NCBI RefSeq assembly: GCF_004365875.1
Contig: NZ_SODF01000002.1
Span: forward strand, 2,606,971-2,670,970
Source: Kribbella kalugense
GTDB lineage: Bacteria; Actinomycetota; Actinomycetes; Propionibacteriales; Kribbellaceae
DNA length: 64,000 bases
Reading direction: 5' to 3'
The first letter of the stretch is position 1. Every line of letters begins with the position of its first letter. The notes under the pieces are model-generated. The model saw nothing but the letters and a program-made list of their open reading frames with translations. It was not told where the DNA came from and did no database searches. The position numbers and the translations under genes are program-made. Positions 1-8,943 of this stretch are shown one piece after another.

Positions 1-108
1 GGTGTCCGGCGAACGTTGCGGATCGGTTGCGGCGCGAATTGAACCTAAATGGGTCATTGAACGTGCAGTTAGTGTCTGACCACGATCTACGAACGCCAGG
101 AGGCGTCA

Positions 109-603
109 ATGTTCGAGCGCTTCGGTGACCTGCCGCTGCATGTGCTGGTGGTCCATCTCACTGTGGTCGTGTTGCCGGTGGCGGCGCTGACCGGGCTGGT
201 GTTCGCGTTGGTGCCGCGCTGGCGCTGGTTCCTGCGCTGGCCGGCCCTGGTGCTCGGGGTCGGGGCGCTGGTGTGCACGTTCGTTGCGAAGGAGAGTGGC
301 CAGGCGTTCGTGGCCGCGGTCCCGACGCTGCAGAAGGCGGTTGAGCTGCACGAGAAGCGTGCCGACCTGCTGTTCTGGTACGTGCTGATCTTCGCGGTCG
401 TTGCCGTCGCCGCCTTCTTGCTGCTGTCCGGACCGTCCGCGCTGGCGTCCGGAAAGGGTGCCAAGGCAACCAAGAGCCGTCCGCTCGAGATCGTCACCCA
501 GGTCGCCGTCGTGGTGATCGCCGTTCTCGTTCTCTGGCAGACCATCCGCACCGGGGACGCCGGCGCCAAGGCTGTCTGGACCGGCCAGCTTCCGCCTAAG
601 TAG
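109..603 (+). CDS. DUF2231-type membrane protein
   Basis: A 164-residue integral membrane protein resembling the DUF2231 family, whose biochemical role is unknown. It opens with FGDLPLHVLVVHL, the His-containing first helix typical of the family, and has about four hydrophobic segments (near residues 10-32, 38-58, 84-106 and 126-145). A short Lys-rich loop (GKGAKATKSR) precedes the last helix. The ATG is set by an AGGAGG at 98-103, five bases upstream. The 108 bases before it hold two TTGAAC hexamers (39-44 and 57-62) but no convincing -10 partner. Its 3' end overlaps the convergent rsgA by 8 bases. Family assignment is fairly sure; function is not inferred. Confidence 0.75.
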   Translation: MFERFGDLPLHVLVVHLTVVVLPVAALTGLVFALVPRWRWFLRWPALVLGVGALVCTFVAKESGQAFVAAVPTLQKAVELHEKRADLLFWYVLIFAVVAVAAFLLLSGPSALASGKGAKATKSRPLEIVTQVAVVVIAVLVLWQTIRTGDAGAKAVWTGQLPPK

Positions 604-1606
604 TCTCTTCGGTTTCGCGCAGGTCCCGGCCTTCGCGGCTGGCCAGCAGACGGCGGAACGAGGCGACTCGGTCGGCGTCGGCTCGGCCCGCCGCGACGGC
701 CTCGTCGAGCGCGCAGTCAGGGGCGTCGGCGGTGTGCGTGCAGCCACGCGGACAGGTCTCCGCGATGTCGGCCAGGTCGGGGAAGGCTTCGATCAGCTTG
801 TCCGGATCGACGTGGGCCAGGCCGAACGAGCGGATGCCCGGGGTGTCGATGATCCAGCCGCCGTTGGGCAGACGCAGTACGAGCGTGTTGGTCGAGGTGT
901 GCCGTCCGCGGCCGGTCACCGTGTTGACCACACCGATCGCTCGATCCGCGCCAGGGATCAGGCCGTTGACCAGCGTCGACTTGCCGACGCCGGAGTGGCC
1001 GACCAGGACGCTCGTACGGTCGTCGAGTTGTTCGCGGAGTTCGCTGAGATCGCCGCCCTGCTGGGTGGCCACGGACTCGACCCCGAGTGGGCGGTAGATC
1101 GCCAGCAGCGGGTCCGGGTCGGCGAGGTCGGTCTTCGTCAGGCAGAGCAGCGGCCGCATGCCGGCGTCGAACGCCGCGACCAGGAAGCGGTCGATCAGTC
1201 CTGTCCTCGGCTCCGGGTTCGCGACTGCAACGACGATGACGAGCTGGTCCGCGTTCGCGACCAGCGGTCGCTCGACCGGGTCCTCGTCATCGGCCGACCG
1301 GCGCAGCAGGGTTGTCCGCGGCAGGACCTCGACGATCCGCGCCAGGGTGCCCTCGTCGCCGGTGGAGTTGCCGTCGAGCTTGACTCGGTCACCGACGATC
1401 ACGCCGGTGCGGCCGAGCTGGCGGGCCTTCATCGCGGTCACTTCGTAGCCGCCGTCGGCATCGTCGACCCAGCACGCGTAGCGCCCGCGGTCGCGGGTGA
1501 AGACGAATCCGATCACGGCGTCGTCGTACGAGGGGCGGTCCTTGGTCCGCGGCCGGGTCCGGCGCTTGGGCCGGTCGTACTTAGCCTCCTCGTCGTACCG
1601 CGACAT
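596..1606 (-). CDS. rsgA: Ribosome small subunit-dependent GTPase A (RsgA)
   Basis: Circularly permuted GTPase that checks late maturation of the 30S subunit. The G-motif order is permuted as expected: TKTD (the NKxD motif) comes before the P-loop GHSGVGKST, followed by DTPG. An OB-like N-terminal part covers about residues 30-95, and a C-terminal Cys/His cluster (CPRGCTH and a later Cys) matches the family zinc-binding helical domain. At 336 residues it is a normal length. The start codon shares one base (TGATG arrangement) with the aroA stop, so the two are translationally coupled. The same aroA-rsgA order is known in mycobacteria (Rv3227-Rv3228). Confidence 0.93.
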   Translation of the reverse strand: MSRYDEEAKYDRPKRRTRPRTKDRPSYDDAVIGFVFTRDRGRYACWVDDADGGYEVTAMKARQLGRTGVIVGDRVKLDGNSTGDEGTLARIVEVLPRTTLLRRSADDEDPVERPLVANADQLVIVVAVANPEPRTGLIDRFLVAAFDAGMRPLLCLTKTDLADPDPLLAIYRPLGVESVATQQGGDLSELREQLDDRTSVLVGHSGVGKSTLVNGLIPGADRAIGVVNTVTGRGRHTSTNTLVLRLPNGGWIIDTPGIRSFGLAHVDPDKLIEAFPDLADIAETCPRGCTHTADAPDCALDEAVAAGRADADRVASFRRLLASREGRDLRETEETT

Positions 1607-2874
1607 CAGCCGGCCAAGCCCGACCAGAGCTCGGGGAACTCCGGCAGGGTTTTCGCCGTGGTCCCGATGTTCTCGATCTCGAGGCCGTCGACGAGCAGCC
1701 CGAGTACGGCGGCCGCATGGGCCATCCGGTGGTCGCGGTAGGTGCCGAAAAGCCCACCGTGCAAGGGCTTCGGGCGAATCTCCAGCCCGTCGGCCGTCTG
1801 CGTCACGTCTCCGCCGAGCGCGTTGAACTCGCGCTCGAGCGCTGCGAGCCGGTCGGTCTCGTGGTTGCGCAGGTGCGCGATCCCACGCAGGTACGACGGT
1901 CCGTCCGCAAAGGCAGCCACCGCCGCGATGACCGGCGACAACTCACCGACCTCGCTCAGGTCGAGGTCTACGCCCTGCACTCGGCCGGTACCGCGGACAG
2001 TGAGGCCATTGTCGGTGAGGGTGGCGGAAGCGCCGAAGCGGGTGAAGATCTCGGGCAGCTGGCCGCCCGGCTGAGTGGTCTGCGACGGCCACCCGGTGAC
2101 GGTCACCGACCCGCCGGTGATCACGGCCGCGGCCAGGAACGGCGCCGCGTTCGACAGGTCCGGCTCGATCGCGGTGTCCATCGCCCGAATGGGGCCTGGG
2201 GCAACGACCCAGCGGTTCGGCTCGGCGTCGTCGACCTGGACGCCGCGCTCCCGCAGCATCGCCACCGACATGTCCAGGTGCGGCTGGGACGGCACCGGCT
2301 TCCCGTCGTGCCGGATGTCGACACCCTCGTCGTACCGCGCGCCGGCCAGCAGCAGCGCGGACACGAACTGGCTCGACCCGGATGCGTCCAGCGTCACCGT
2401 GCCGCCGCGGACCGAACCCGTGCCCGACACCGTGTACGGCATCCGCCCGGTGCCACCGTCCTCGATCTGTACGCCGAGGGTCCGCAGAGCGCCCAGGATC
2501 ACGCCCATCGGCCGCTCCCGCGCGTACGGGTCGCCGTCGAAGGCGATCGTCCCGTCGGCCAGCGCGGCGACCGGTGGGACGAACCGCATCACGGTGCCGG
2601 CCAGGCCGCAGTCGACACTCGCCGGGCCTTTGAGCGAGCCCGGGGTGACCGTGACCGTCGTACCGCTGTCCGCAATGCCGACGCCGAGTGAGACCAGCGC
2701 CGACCGCATCAGCGAGGTGTCGCGGGCGGCGAGCAGGCCGGTCAGGTGCGACGGGCCGTCGGCGAGCGCGGCGAGGATGAGGGCACGGTTGCTGATCGAC
2801 TTCGATCCGGGGACCGTGACCGTACCGGTCACAGCACCTTCGGCGCGCGGTGCCGGCCAACCCTGCTCGCTCAT
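1606..2874 (-). CDS. aroA: 3-phosphoshikimate 1-carboxyvinyltransferase (EPSP synthase)
   Basis: Shikimate-pathway enzyme that joins phosphoenolpyruvate to shikimate-3-phosphate. Near the N-terminus the PGSKSISNRALIL segment carries the catalytic and binding Lys, Ser and Arg residues. The PEP-binding loop reads GLAGTVMRF, the actinobacterial variant of the NAGTAMR loop. EPDLSNAAPFLAAA contains the central catalytic acid, and RNHETDR and TYRDHRMAH give the later binding motifs. The 422-residue length is normal. A GAGGGAG ribosome site sits just before the ATG. It is the upstream gene of a two-gene operon with rsgA. Confidence 0.95.
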   Translation of the reverse strand: MSEQGWPAPRAEGAVTGTVTVPGSKSISNRALILAALADGPSHLTGLLAARDTSLMRSALVSLGVGIADSGTTVTVTPGSLKGPASVDCGLAGTVMRFVPPVAALADGTIAFDGDPYARERPMGVILGALRTLGVQIEDGGTGRMPYTVSGTGSVRGGTVTLDASGSSQFVSALLLAGARYDEGVDIRHDGKPVPSQPHLDMSVAMLRERGVQVDDAEPNRWVVAPGPIRAMDTAIEPDLSNAAPFLAAAVITGGSVTVTGWPSQTTQPGGQLPEIFTRFGASATLTDNGLTVRGTGRVQGVDLDLSEVGELSPVIAAVAAFADGPSYLRGIAHLRNHETDRLAALEREFNALGGDVTQTADGLEIRPKPLHGGLFGTYRDHRMAHAAAVLGLLVDGLEIENIGTTAKTLPEFPELWSGLAG

Positions 2875-2886
2875 CCCACTCCCTCA

Positions 2887-2911
2887 GCTCAGGTGTTCTA
2901 CAGCCCTGAGC
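2887..2911 (-). terminator. Hairpin downstream of the DoxX gene
   Basis: A 7-bp perfect inverted repeat (GCTCAGG/CCTGAGC) with an 11-base loop lies in the 46 bases between the DoxX stop and the aroA start. There is no U-run, so it would be a weak or Rho-assisted terminator. It may also shield aroA from read-through. Confidence 0.45.
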
Positions 2912-2920
2912 CTAGGGCAT

Positions 2921-3499
2921 TCAGCCGAACGGGAGCTCCGCCTTCGCCAGCTTCGCGGCCTGCTTGGCCTCGCGGGCCAACTGCTTGGCCTCGCGCTTGG
3001 CAGCCTTGGCACCGCGCTTGGTCTCGCGCTTCGCCGCCTTCGCACCGTGGGTGGCGCGCCAGGCGACGCCGGGCTTCCCCTCGGTGTCGACCGCGGCGAG
3101 CAGCAGACCGCCGAAGATCCCCACGTTCTTCATGAAGTTGATGCGCTGCTGGTTGCGGACGGCCTTGTCCTTCTCCAGCCAGAACGGGTGGCCTGCAATC
3201 GTCGTCGGCACCAGTGAGGCGGCCAGCAGGGTCGCGCCGAGGCGACGGCCCTTGCCGCTGGCGAGGGCGATACCACCGATCACCTGGGCCGCGCCGTTCA
3301 GCCGGACCAGGTTGGCCGTGGTGTCGGGGAGCCGGTCGCTGACCTGCGGCGGCGCGACCCGCTTCACCATCGGCACCAGCCGGTCGGTCACCGGCTGCGC
3401 CTTGGGCACCAGCGGCTCGGGATTGCGGATCGCGTTCGCGCCTTGCACGACGAAAATGACGGACAGCAACGGCCTGGCCAATGCGCGCACGACAGTCAT
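2921..3499 (-). CDS. DoxX-family membrane protein
   Basis: About 192 residues starting MTVVRALARPLLSVIFVVQG, followed by NAIRNPEPLV, the usual opening of actinobacterial DoxX proteins. Four hydrophobic segments are seen. The last 45 residues are a Lys/Ala-rich tail (repeats of KRxAKxAKREAK) that is probably cytoplasmic and charged. The ATG at 3499 lies only one base after AGGAGG; the GTG three codons later has better spacing (10 bases), so the true start may be 3490. A longer form running to 3571 lacks support. DoxX proteins are linked to redox and thiol stress in mycobacteria; no substrate can be inferred here. The FrnE-like oxidoreductase gene lies 46 bases upstream on the same strand. Confidence 0.8.
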   Translation of the reverse strand: MTVVRALARPLLSVIFVVQGANAIRNPEPLVPKAQPVTDRLVPMVKRVAPPQVSDRLPDTTANLVRLNGAAQVIGGIALASGKGRRLGATLLAASLVPTTIAGHPFWLEKDKAVRNQQRINFMKNVGIFGGLLLAAVDTEGKPGVAWRATHGAKAAKRETKRGAKAAKREAKQLAREAKQAAKLAKAELPFG

Positions 3500-3545
3500 A
3501 CCTCCTTCATACACCACGTTCTGTGGTACTCCCTGTACCCACGAC

Positions 3546-4277
3546 TCAGATGGCGCAGCCGTCCGGTCCACAAGTCGGGTCGTCCTGGGCTGCGGTGCTC
3601 GCTGAGGTGATCAGCGTCACCGGCTTCCGGTCCGCATTCGCCCGGCGCAGTGCCTCCTGGAAGACCTCGACCGGCTGTGCGCCGCTCACGCCGTACTTCT
3701 CGTCGATGACGAAGAACGGTACGCCGTTCGCGCCGTACGCCAGCGCCTGTTGCTGGTCAGCGGCGACGTCCTCGGTGTACGTCGTACCCGCCAGGACCTC
3801 ACGCACTCGCTCGGCGGGCAGGCCGACCTCCGTGGCCAGCTCAGTCAAAGTGGCGTGGTCGCCGACCGGGAGGCCGTCGCTGAAGTAGGCCTTGAGCAAG
3901 CGCTCCTTGAGGCGGCCCTGCGTCTCGGCGGGCACCTCACCGGCCTCCGCGAGCTCGCGGGCCAGGTGGAGCAGCCGGTGCGCGTCGACGGTGTTCGCCG
4001 ACTTCGCGTCCTCGAGGTGGTAGTCGAGGCCGAGCTCGGACGCGATCTCGGTGACGTGGGCGTTCGCCTGCAGGCCCCACTCACGGCCGCGGCCGTACTT
4101 CTCGCCCAGCCGGGTGGCCAGATCGCGTGCGTCGTCGTTCGTCGACGACGGGTCGAGCTGGAAGCTGTGCCAGACGACCTCGGCCTGGTCGCCGCTCTCG
4201 GTCAGAGCCTGTTCGAGCCGACGCTTGCCGATGTAGCACCACGGGCAGACGACGTCGGACCACACATCAATGCGCAT
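3546..4277 (-). CDS. DsbA-family oxidoreductase, FrnE-like
   Basis: A 243-residue thioredoxin-fold protein starting MRIDVWSDVVCPWCYIGKRRLEQ. CPWC is the DsbA/FrnE redox centre and lies in the cytosol, since no signal peptide precedes it. The helical insertion and C-terminal thioredoxin half (NGVPFFVIDEKYGVSGAQ, with the cis-proline segment GVP) follow. The C-terminus CGPDGCAI holds an extra Cys pair often seen in this family. The start at 4277 places the conserved MRIDVW first; upstream in-frame sequence is shadow coding. FrnE proteins are disulfide isomerase-like and are tied to oxidative stress tolerance in Deinococcus. The next gene downstream is doxX-like. Confidence 0.88.
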   Translation of the reverse strand: MRIDVWSDVVCPWCYIGKRRLEQALTESGDQAEVVWHSFQLDPSSTNDDARDLATRLGEKYGRGREWGLQANAHVTEIASELGLDYHLEDAKSANTVDAHRLLHLARELAEAGEVPAETQGRLKERLLKAYFSDGLPVGDHATLTELATEVGLPAERVREVLAGTTYTEDVAADQQQALAYGANGVPFFVIDEKYGVSGAQPVEVFQEALRRANADRKPVTLITSASTAAQDDPTCGPDGCAI

Positions 4278-4347
4278 ACCTGTCCGCAGCTGGCTGCTAC
4301 CGGCACCTATTCCCAACCAGAGCCGCCTGTGATGCGTCTGACGCTCC

Positions 4348-5190
4348 ATGGACGAGGAACTCGTGCGGACCCTCCTGCAAGAGCAGCATCCCGACTTGGC
4401 GGACCTGGAGCTGAAGGAGGTCGTCGGCGGGTGGGGCAACCAGATGTGGCGGCTGGGCGAGGACCTGGCCGTCCGGATGCCGCGGACCGATCGGTTCCCG
4501 GAGCTCCTGCTCAACGAGCACCGCTGGGTTCCTGACATCGCCGCCCGGGTTCCGTTGCCCGTCCAGACACCTGTCCGCCTCGGCGCACCGTCGGACCGGT
4601 TCCCGCGGACCTGGCTGGTGAGTACGTGGGTCGCCGGCGAACCAGCGGACTACGCACCGATCACCGACCCCGAGGCCGCGGACGTGCTGGCCGACTTCCT
4701 GCGTGCCCTCCACACTGAGGCGCCTGCCGACGCGCCGGCGAGCAACCGGAGCGGTCTGCCGGAGAGCCTGGGGTTCAGCGACGTGCATGAGTACGTCGAC
4801 TGTCTTGACGAGGTTCGCGCGGTCTGGGAGGACGCCGTCGCCGCACCGGCGTACGACGGTCCGCTGCTCTGGCTGCACGGCGACCTGCACCCGGCGAACG
4901 TGGTCGTTGCCGATGGCACCCTTGCCGGTGTGATCGACCTGGAAGAGGTCTGCGCCGGCGATCCGGCCACCGATCTCGCGGCCGCCTGGATCCTGCTGCC
5001 GGCCGGCGCCGCTGACCGGTTCTTCGAGCGCTACCAAGCGGATGAGGCAACGGTACGGCGAGCCCGCGCATGGGCCGTGCAACGGGCGCTGTTCCTGATC
5101 GCGATGGGGATCAACGGCGACAAAGGCGTGCCCGGAGGCAAGGCGCACTGGGGTCCGTTGGGGCGGGCGGCGCTCGACCGAATCCGGTAG
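4348..5190 (+). CDS. Aminoglycoside phosphotransferase-family kinase
   Basis: A 280-residue APH/choline-kinase fold protein. The catalytic loop HGDLHPANVVV (about residue 173) carries the Brenner motif HxDxxxxN, and DLEEVCAGDPATDLA provides the metal-binding DxD-like segment. The N-lobe begins with a GWGNQMWRLG nucleotide loop. Substrate cannot be told; most chromosomal members of this subgroup act on small hydroxyl compounds and confer no proven drug resistance. It is divergent from the FrnE gene (70 bases between starts). Confidence 0.85.
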   Translation: MDEELVRTLLQEQHPDLADLELKEVVGGWGNQMWRLGEDLAVRMPRTDRFPELLLNEHRWVPDIAARVPLPVQTPVRLGAPSDRFPRTWLVSTWVAGEPADYAPITDPEAADVLADFLRALHTEAPADAPASNRSGLPESLGFSDVHEYVDCLDEVRAVWEDAVAAPAYDGPLLWLHGDLHPANVVVADGTLAGVIDLEEVCAGDPATDLAAAWILLPAGAADRFFERYQADEATVRRARAWAVQRALFLIAMGINGDKGVPGGKAHWGPLGRAALDRIR

Positions 5191-5255
5191 ATCCAGGGGA
5201 TCTGGCTAGGTCCGGACCTCTAGAATCGGCGACTGACTCCGGAGAAAGGCTGAGG

Positions 5256-7532
5256 GTGGGCGACGAGCTGACAGAGCGTTTGCGGCAGTTGCGCGATGTG
5301 ACCGGGCGGAGCCTGCGCGAGCTCGCCCGCGACACCGACACCAGCAGCTCCTCGCTCTCGCGGTACTTCGCCGGTCAGGCTGTCCCACCCTGGTCAACGG
5401 TCGTGACACTGTGTAAAACAGCCGGTCGCGATCCGCGACCCCTGCGGGAGATCTGGGAACGCGCCAAGGATGGGCCTCAGACCGGCGCTGCTGCGACGCC
5501 GGTACGCAACGACCTGCCGCACGACGTCACCGCCTTCACCGGCCGCACGGCCGAGCTGGACGCCCTGTGTGATGCCGCGCGGACCACGTCGGTCGTGGCG
5601 ATCGACGGCATGGGCGGGGTGGGCAAGTCCGCACTGGCCGTCCACGCTGCACACCTGCTGACCGCAGACTTCCCGGACGGGCAGCTCTACCTGGACCTGC
5701 ACGGGTTCACACCAGGCCGGGAGCGGGTCGAGCCTGTGGAGGCGCTACGCGTCCTGCTCGTCGCACTCGGGCTGCCACCCGGCCGGATTCCCGACGGGCT
5801 CGCCGAGCGGGCCGCGCTGTGGCGGTCCGAGCTGGCGACGCGACGACTGATCGTCCTGCTGGACAACGCCACCGACGCCGACCACGTACGCGATCTGCTG
5901 CCCGGAGCCGGCCAGACCTTCGCGGTGATCACCAGCCGCCGCCGGATGGTCGAGCTGGACGGCGCCCAGCCCGTCTCGCTCGACGTCCTGCCCAGCGAGG
6001 ACGCGGCACAGCTGTTCGTCGACGCCGCGGGCGGTGCCCGGCCAGGCGACGTCGATGAGGTACTGCGCCGTTGCGGGAACCTGCCGCTGGCCATCCGGGT
6101 GGCCGCAGCCCGACTGCGGCACCGGCCCGCCTGGACGCTCGACACACTGGTCGAACGGTTGCGCGACGGCGAACTGGTGGCGCTGGACGTCTTCGAGATG
6201 TCGCTGCGGCAGCTCGACCCCGCTCAGCGCCGGATGTTCCGGCTGCTCGGACTGGTGCCGGGGGAGGACATCGACGCGTACGGCGCGGCCGCGCTGGCCG
6301 GGATCCCACTGCTCAACGCCCGCTCCCTGCTGGAAGACCTGGTGGACGTCCACCTGATCCAGGAGCCCGCAGCCGGCCGCTACCGGATGCACGACCTGCT
6401 ACGACAGGCCGCCCGGGCCGACGATCCCGCAGCTGATCCGGCGCCGGCGATCGCCGGGCTCGCCGACTACTACCTGAGCGGCCTGCTGGCCGTGAAGAAG
6501 CTGATCGAGATCCTCATCCCGCTCCCGGTCACGGTGACGCAGCCGCCTCCTGCGCTGCCCGACCTGTCCGGCTTCGACGTCGCCGTCGACTGGATGGACA
6601 CCGAGTGGGGCAACCTCGCCGCGGCGTTCTCGCTGGCCGTGCAGCTCCGCATCGACGCGCAGGCAGTCGGACTCGGACAGCTCGCCACGATCTCGGAGGC
6701 GCGCCGCGGTGGTACGACGCGGTTGCGCGAGGTGCTCGAGGTCAGCATGCCCGCCGCCGAGCGGCTCGGCGACCGCCGCGTGCTCGCCTCGCACCGGTAC
6801 CTGCTGGGCGCTGTGCGGCTGCGCAACGGCCGGCTCGCGGAGGCAGCGCTGGAGCTGGAGGCGGCTCGCGTGCTGATGGCAGCAGAAGGCGACCTCGTCA
6901 GCGAAGCCATCACGCTCATGCAGCTGGCCCAGATCCGTGAGTACCTCGGCGACCCGGAGGGCGCAGTCGAGCTCCTGGACCGAGCGACCGCACTGGACGC
7001 ACCGCATGAAGCCGTCCGGGCACGGGTTCGCGCCGCACTCGGCCTGGCTCTGGTCTGGCTGGGCAAGTACGCCGGGGCGCGCGAGGTCGTCGCGGAGGTG
7101 GTCGAGATCGTCGACAGGCTGGACCGGCAGACCGAGCGCATGTGCTGCGACGTACTCGGCCAGGCGGCACTGGGCCTGGGCGACTTCCAGGACGCGCTCA
7201 GCTTCGCCGAGCAGTCTGTAGCGCTCAATCGGGCCACGCGGAACTCGGTGTTCGAGGCCGCCAGCCTGACCGACGTCGCCGTCGTTCTGCGCCATCTCGG
7301 GCGTACCGAGGAGGCGGACGACAAACAGGCCGAGGCCGTCCGGATCCTCGAACGAGTCGGTGAGCCGCACCGGCTGGCACGCATCCAGCTCCCGTACGCC
7401 GAGGCGTGCCTGGCCACCGGTGATCGAGTCACAGCGGCATGTCACTTCCAGCTGGTGCTGGAGCTCGCCTCCGGTCACGGCCTCGACTACCTGGTGCCGG
7501 AGGCCCGCTCAGGCCTGGCCCGCGCGTCCTGA
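5256..7532 (+). CDS. STAND regulator: HTH, NB-ARC and TPR domains
   Basis: A 758-residue signal-transduction ATPase. Residues 5-60 form an XRE-type HTH (LRELARDTDTSSSSLSRYFAG). The P-loop DGMGGVGKSALA lies near residue 117, the Walker B-like LIVLLDNATDADHV near 200, and a winged-helix region with YRMHDLLRQAAR near 375. The C-terminal half is TPR-like helices. The chosen GTG has GGAG eleven bases upstream; in-frame codons further upstream overlap the preceding kinase gene and are rejected. Such proteins resemble the regulatory part of AfsR/SARP proteins but lack the BTAD activator. It heads the run of genes up to 10173, which it may control; that is inference. Confidence 0.85.
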   Translation: MGDELTERLRQLRDVTGRSLRELARDTDTSSSSLSRYFAGQAVPPWSTVVTLCKTAGRDPRPLREIWERAKDGPQTGAAATPVRNDLPHDVTAFTGRTAELDALCDAARTTSVVAIDGMGGVGKSALAVHAAHLLTADFPDGQLYLDLHGFTPGRERVEPVEALRVLLVALGLPPGRIPDGLAERAALWRSELATRRLIVLLDNATDADHVRDLLPGAGQTFAVITSRRRMVELDGAQPVSLDVLPSEDAAQLFVDAAGGARPGDVDEVLRRCGNLPLAIRVAAARLRHRPAWTLDTLVERLRDGELVALDVFEMSLRQLDPAQRRMFRLLGLVPGEDIDAYGAAALAGIPLLNARSLLEDLVDVHLIQEPAAGRYRMHDLLRQAARADDPAADPAPAIAGLADYYLSGLLAVKKLIEILIPLPVTVTQPPPALPDLSGFDVAVDWMDTEWGNLAAAFSLAVQLRIDAQAVGLGQLATISEARRGGTTRLREVLEVSMPAAERLGDRRVLASHRYLLGAVRLRNGRLAEAALELEAARVLMAAEGDLVSEAITLMQLAQIREYLGDPEGAVELLDRATALDAPHEAVRARVRAALGLALVWLGKYAGAREVVAEVVEIVDRLDRQTERMCCDVLGQAALGLGDFQDALSFAEQSVALNRATRNSVFEAASLTDVAVVLRHLGRTEEADDKQAEAVRILERVGEPHRLARIQLPYAEACLATGDRVTAACHFQLVLELASGHGLDYLVPEARSGLARAS

Positions 7533-7556
7533 GTGTCCCGTCCCATCCTGGGACAC
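7533..7556 (+). terminator. Hairpin directly after the STAND gene stop
   Basis: GTGTCCC pairs with GGGACAC immediately after the TGA, with a nested GTCCCA/TGGGAC alternative. No U-run follows. The motif GTGTCCC recurs around 7591-7604, so this may be a regulatory repeat rather than a terminator. Confidence 0.4.
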
Positions 7557-7657
7557 CAGTCCGACTCGGGTGACTCCGCAGGTCAGCGCGGTGTCCCGTG
7601 TCCCAGCGGGCGCGGCGTGGATTGTGCCGGATGGGTCACCACACCGAGGCTTCGACC

Positions 7658-8140
7658 ATGCACACCACCCGAACGCTGCTCGCCGAACTGGACGCGCAGC
7701 CCGCCCAGTGGGAGGTGGAAGGCACGCTCGACGCGCCAGTCACCGCAGTTGCCGCACTGCTGCTGGCGGTCACCGCGGGCCGGGTCGGCGACGACAACCT
7801 CCTGGTACTCGCTAGGGCGTCGACGGCCAGGCAAGGAGCCATGACCGTCGTGCCAGAGCCCGAAGCAGGCCTCTACCGCGCAGAGCTCGCCGGACCGCTC
7901 GAGCCGGTCGAGATCCAGGTCGACCGGACCCGGTGCAGGTTGGCGGTGCGGAGCTGGTACGCCGGAGTGCACGAAGCCGATCCCATTCCAGGGGGCACCC
8001 GGGTGACCCACCGGGTCCACCAGGTCCTTCCCGACCACCCGGGCTTCGCCGCCGGGATCGCCGAGCTCGGTCTGCAGACCCGGATGGCACGGGATCTGAG
8101 GCAGGTGCTGGGCGTGATCGCCGACCGACTCGGCTGCTGA
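7658..8140 (+). CDS. Hypothetical protein, unrecognised
   Basis: A 160-residue protein, possibly an SRPBCC-like (START/Bet v1) fold because of the pattern of a charged N-terminal strand, a mid-protein DPIPGGTRVTHRVHQVLPDHPG segment and a long C-terminal helix (ELGLQTRMARDLRQVLGVIADRL). No catalytic motif is visible and no transmembrane segment is present. The ATG at 7658 has GAGG eight bases upstream; an earlier in-frame ATG at 7631 lacks a ribosome site. It lies between the STAND regulator and the DUF4097 gene in the same direction and may be part of their unit. Confidence 0.6.
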   Translation: MHTTRTLLAELDAQPAQWEVEGTLDAPVTAVAALLLAVTAGRVGDDNLLVLARASTARQGAMTVVPEPEAGLYRAELAGPLEPVEIQVDRTRCRLAVRSWYAGVHEADPIPGGTRVTHRVHQVLPDHPGFAAGIAELGLQTRMARDLRQVLGVIADRLGC

Positions 8141-8242
8141 CACGGCACCTCCGTCATGTCAGCACGATGGCGGACCGGTGTCAGGGCGGTCTTAGAAGCT
8201 TGTCCCAGTCGAACAAGATCAACGAATCCGAAAGGTACGACA

Positions 8243-8911
8243 ATGCCTACTTTCAACACCCCCGAGCCGATCTCCGCAGTACTGGACATCCCCGCCGGAC
8301 GCATCCAGCTGATCGCCGCCGACCGGGCCGACACCGTCGTCGAGGTCGCACCCGCGGACCCCTCCAAGAGCCGTGACGTGAAGGCCGCCGAGGAGGCCCA
8401 GGTCGGGTACGCCGACGGCGTCCTGCAGGTCGAGATCGCCGCCAAGCGGCAGTACTTCGGCCCGTCCGGGTACGTCGCGCTGACCGTCCACCTGCCGGCC
8501 GGTTCCAAGGTCGACGTGAAGGTCGCCAGCTCCGAGCTCCAGGCCACCGGACGACTCGGTGACGTCGCGATCAACAGCGCGCACGGCTCGATCGACCTCG
8601 AGGACGTCGCGAGCGCCAAGCTCACCCTGACCGCCGGTGACGTCTCGGTCGGCCGCCTCAACGGCTCCGCGGAGGTTCGCACCAGCAAGGGCGACATCCG
8701 GATCGCCGAGGCCGCCGCCGGCGCGCTCGAACTGCGTACCGACGTCGGCGAGATCGAGGTCGGCGCCGCCACCGGAGTCTCGGCGTCGCTGAACGCCGGC
8801 ACCACCACCGGCCGGATCGACAACGCGCTCAAGAACGCCGAAGGCGCCGGCGCCCAGCTCACCATCAAGGCCACCACCACCGTCGGCGACATCGTCGCCC
8901 GCAGCCTCTGA
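8243..8911 (+). CDS. DUF4097-type beta-strand repeat protein
   Basis: A 222-residue protein starting MPTFNTPEPISAVLDIPAGRI. It shows the repeating short strands of DUF4097 proteins, with recurring units such as GDVSVGRLNGSAEVRTSKGD, LELRTDVGEIEVG and TTTGRIDN that predict a right-handed beta-helix-like fold. There is no signal peptide or membrane segment, so it is probably cytoplasmic. A GAAAGG ribosome site lies about eight bases before the ATG. In actinobacteria such genes often sit beside XRE or STAND regulators and putative hydrolases, as here. Function unknown. Confidence 0.8.
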   Translation: MPTFNTPEPISAVLDIPAGRIQLIAADRADTVVEVAPADPSKSRDVKAAEEAQVGYADGVLQVEIAAKRQYFGPSGYVALTVHLPAGSKVDVKVASSELQATGRLGDVAINSAHGSIDLEDVASAKLTLTAGDVSVGRLNGSAEVRTSKGDIRIAEAAAGALELRTDVGEIEVGAATGVSASLNAGTTTGRIDNALKNAEGAGAQLTIKATTTVGDIVARSL

Positions 8912-8943
8912 TCGCTATCTCTCAACCGAAGGAGAACACCACG

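Noticed and set aside
1606..2874. Glyphosate-tolerant (class II) EPSP synthase
   Set aside because: The loop GLAGTVMRF differs from E. coli, but tolerance cannot be read from this without biochemical data.
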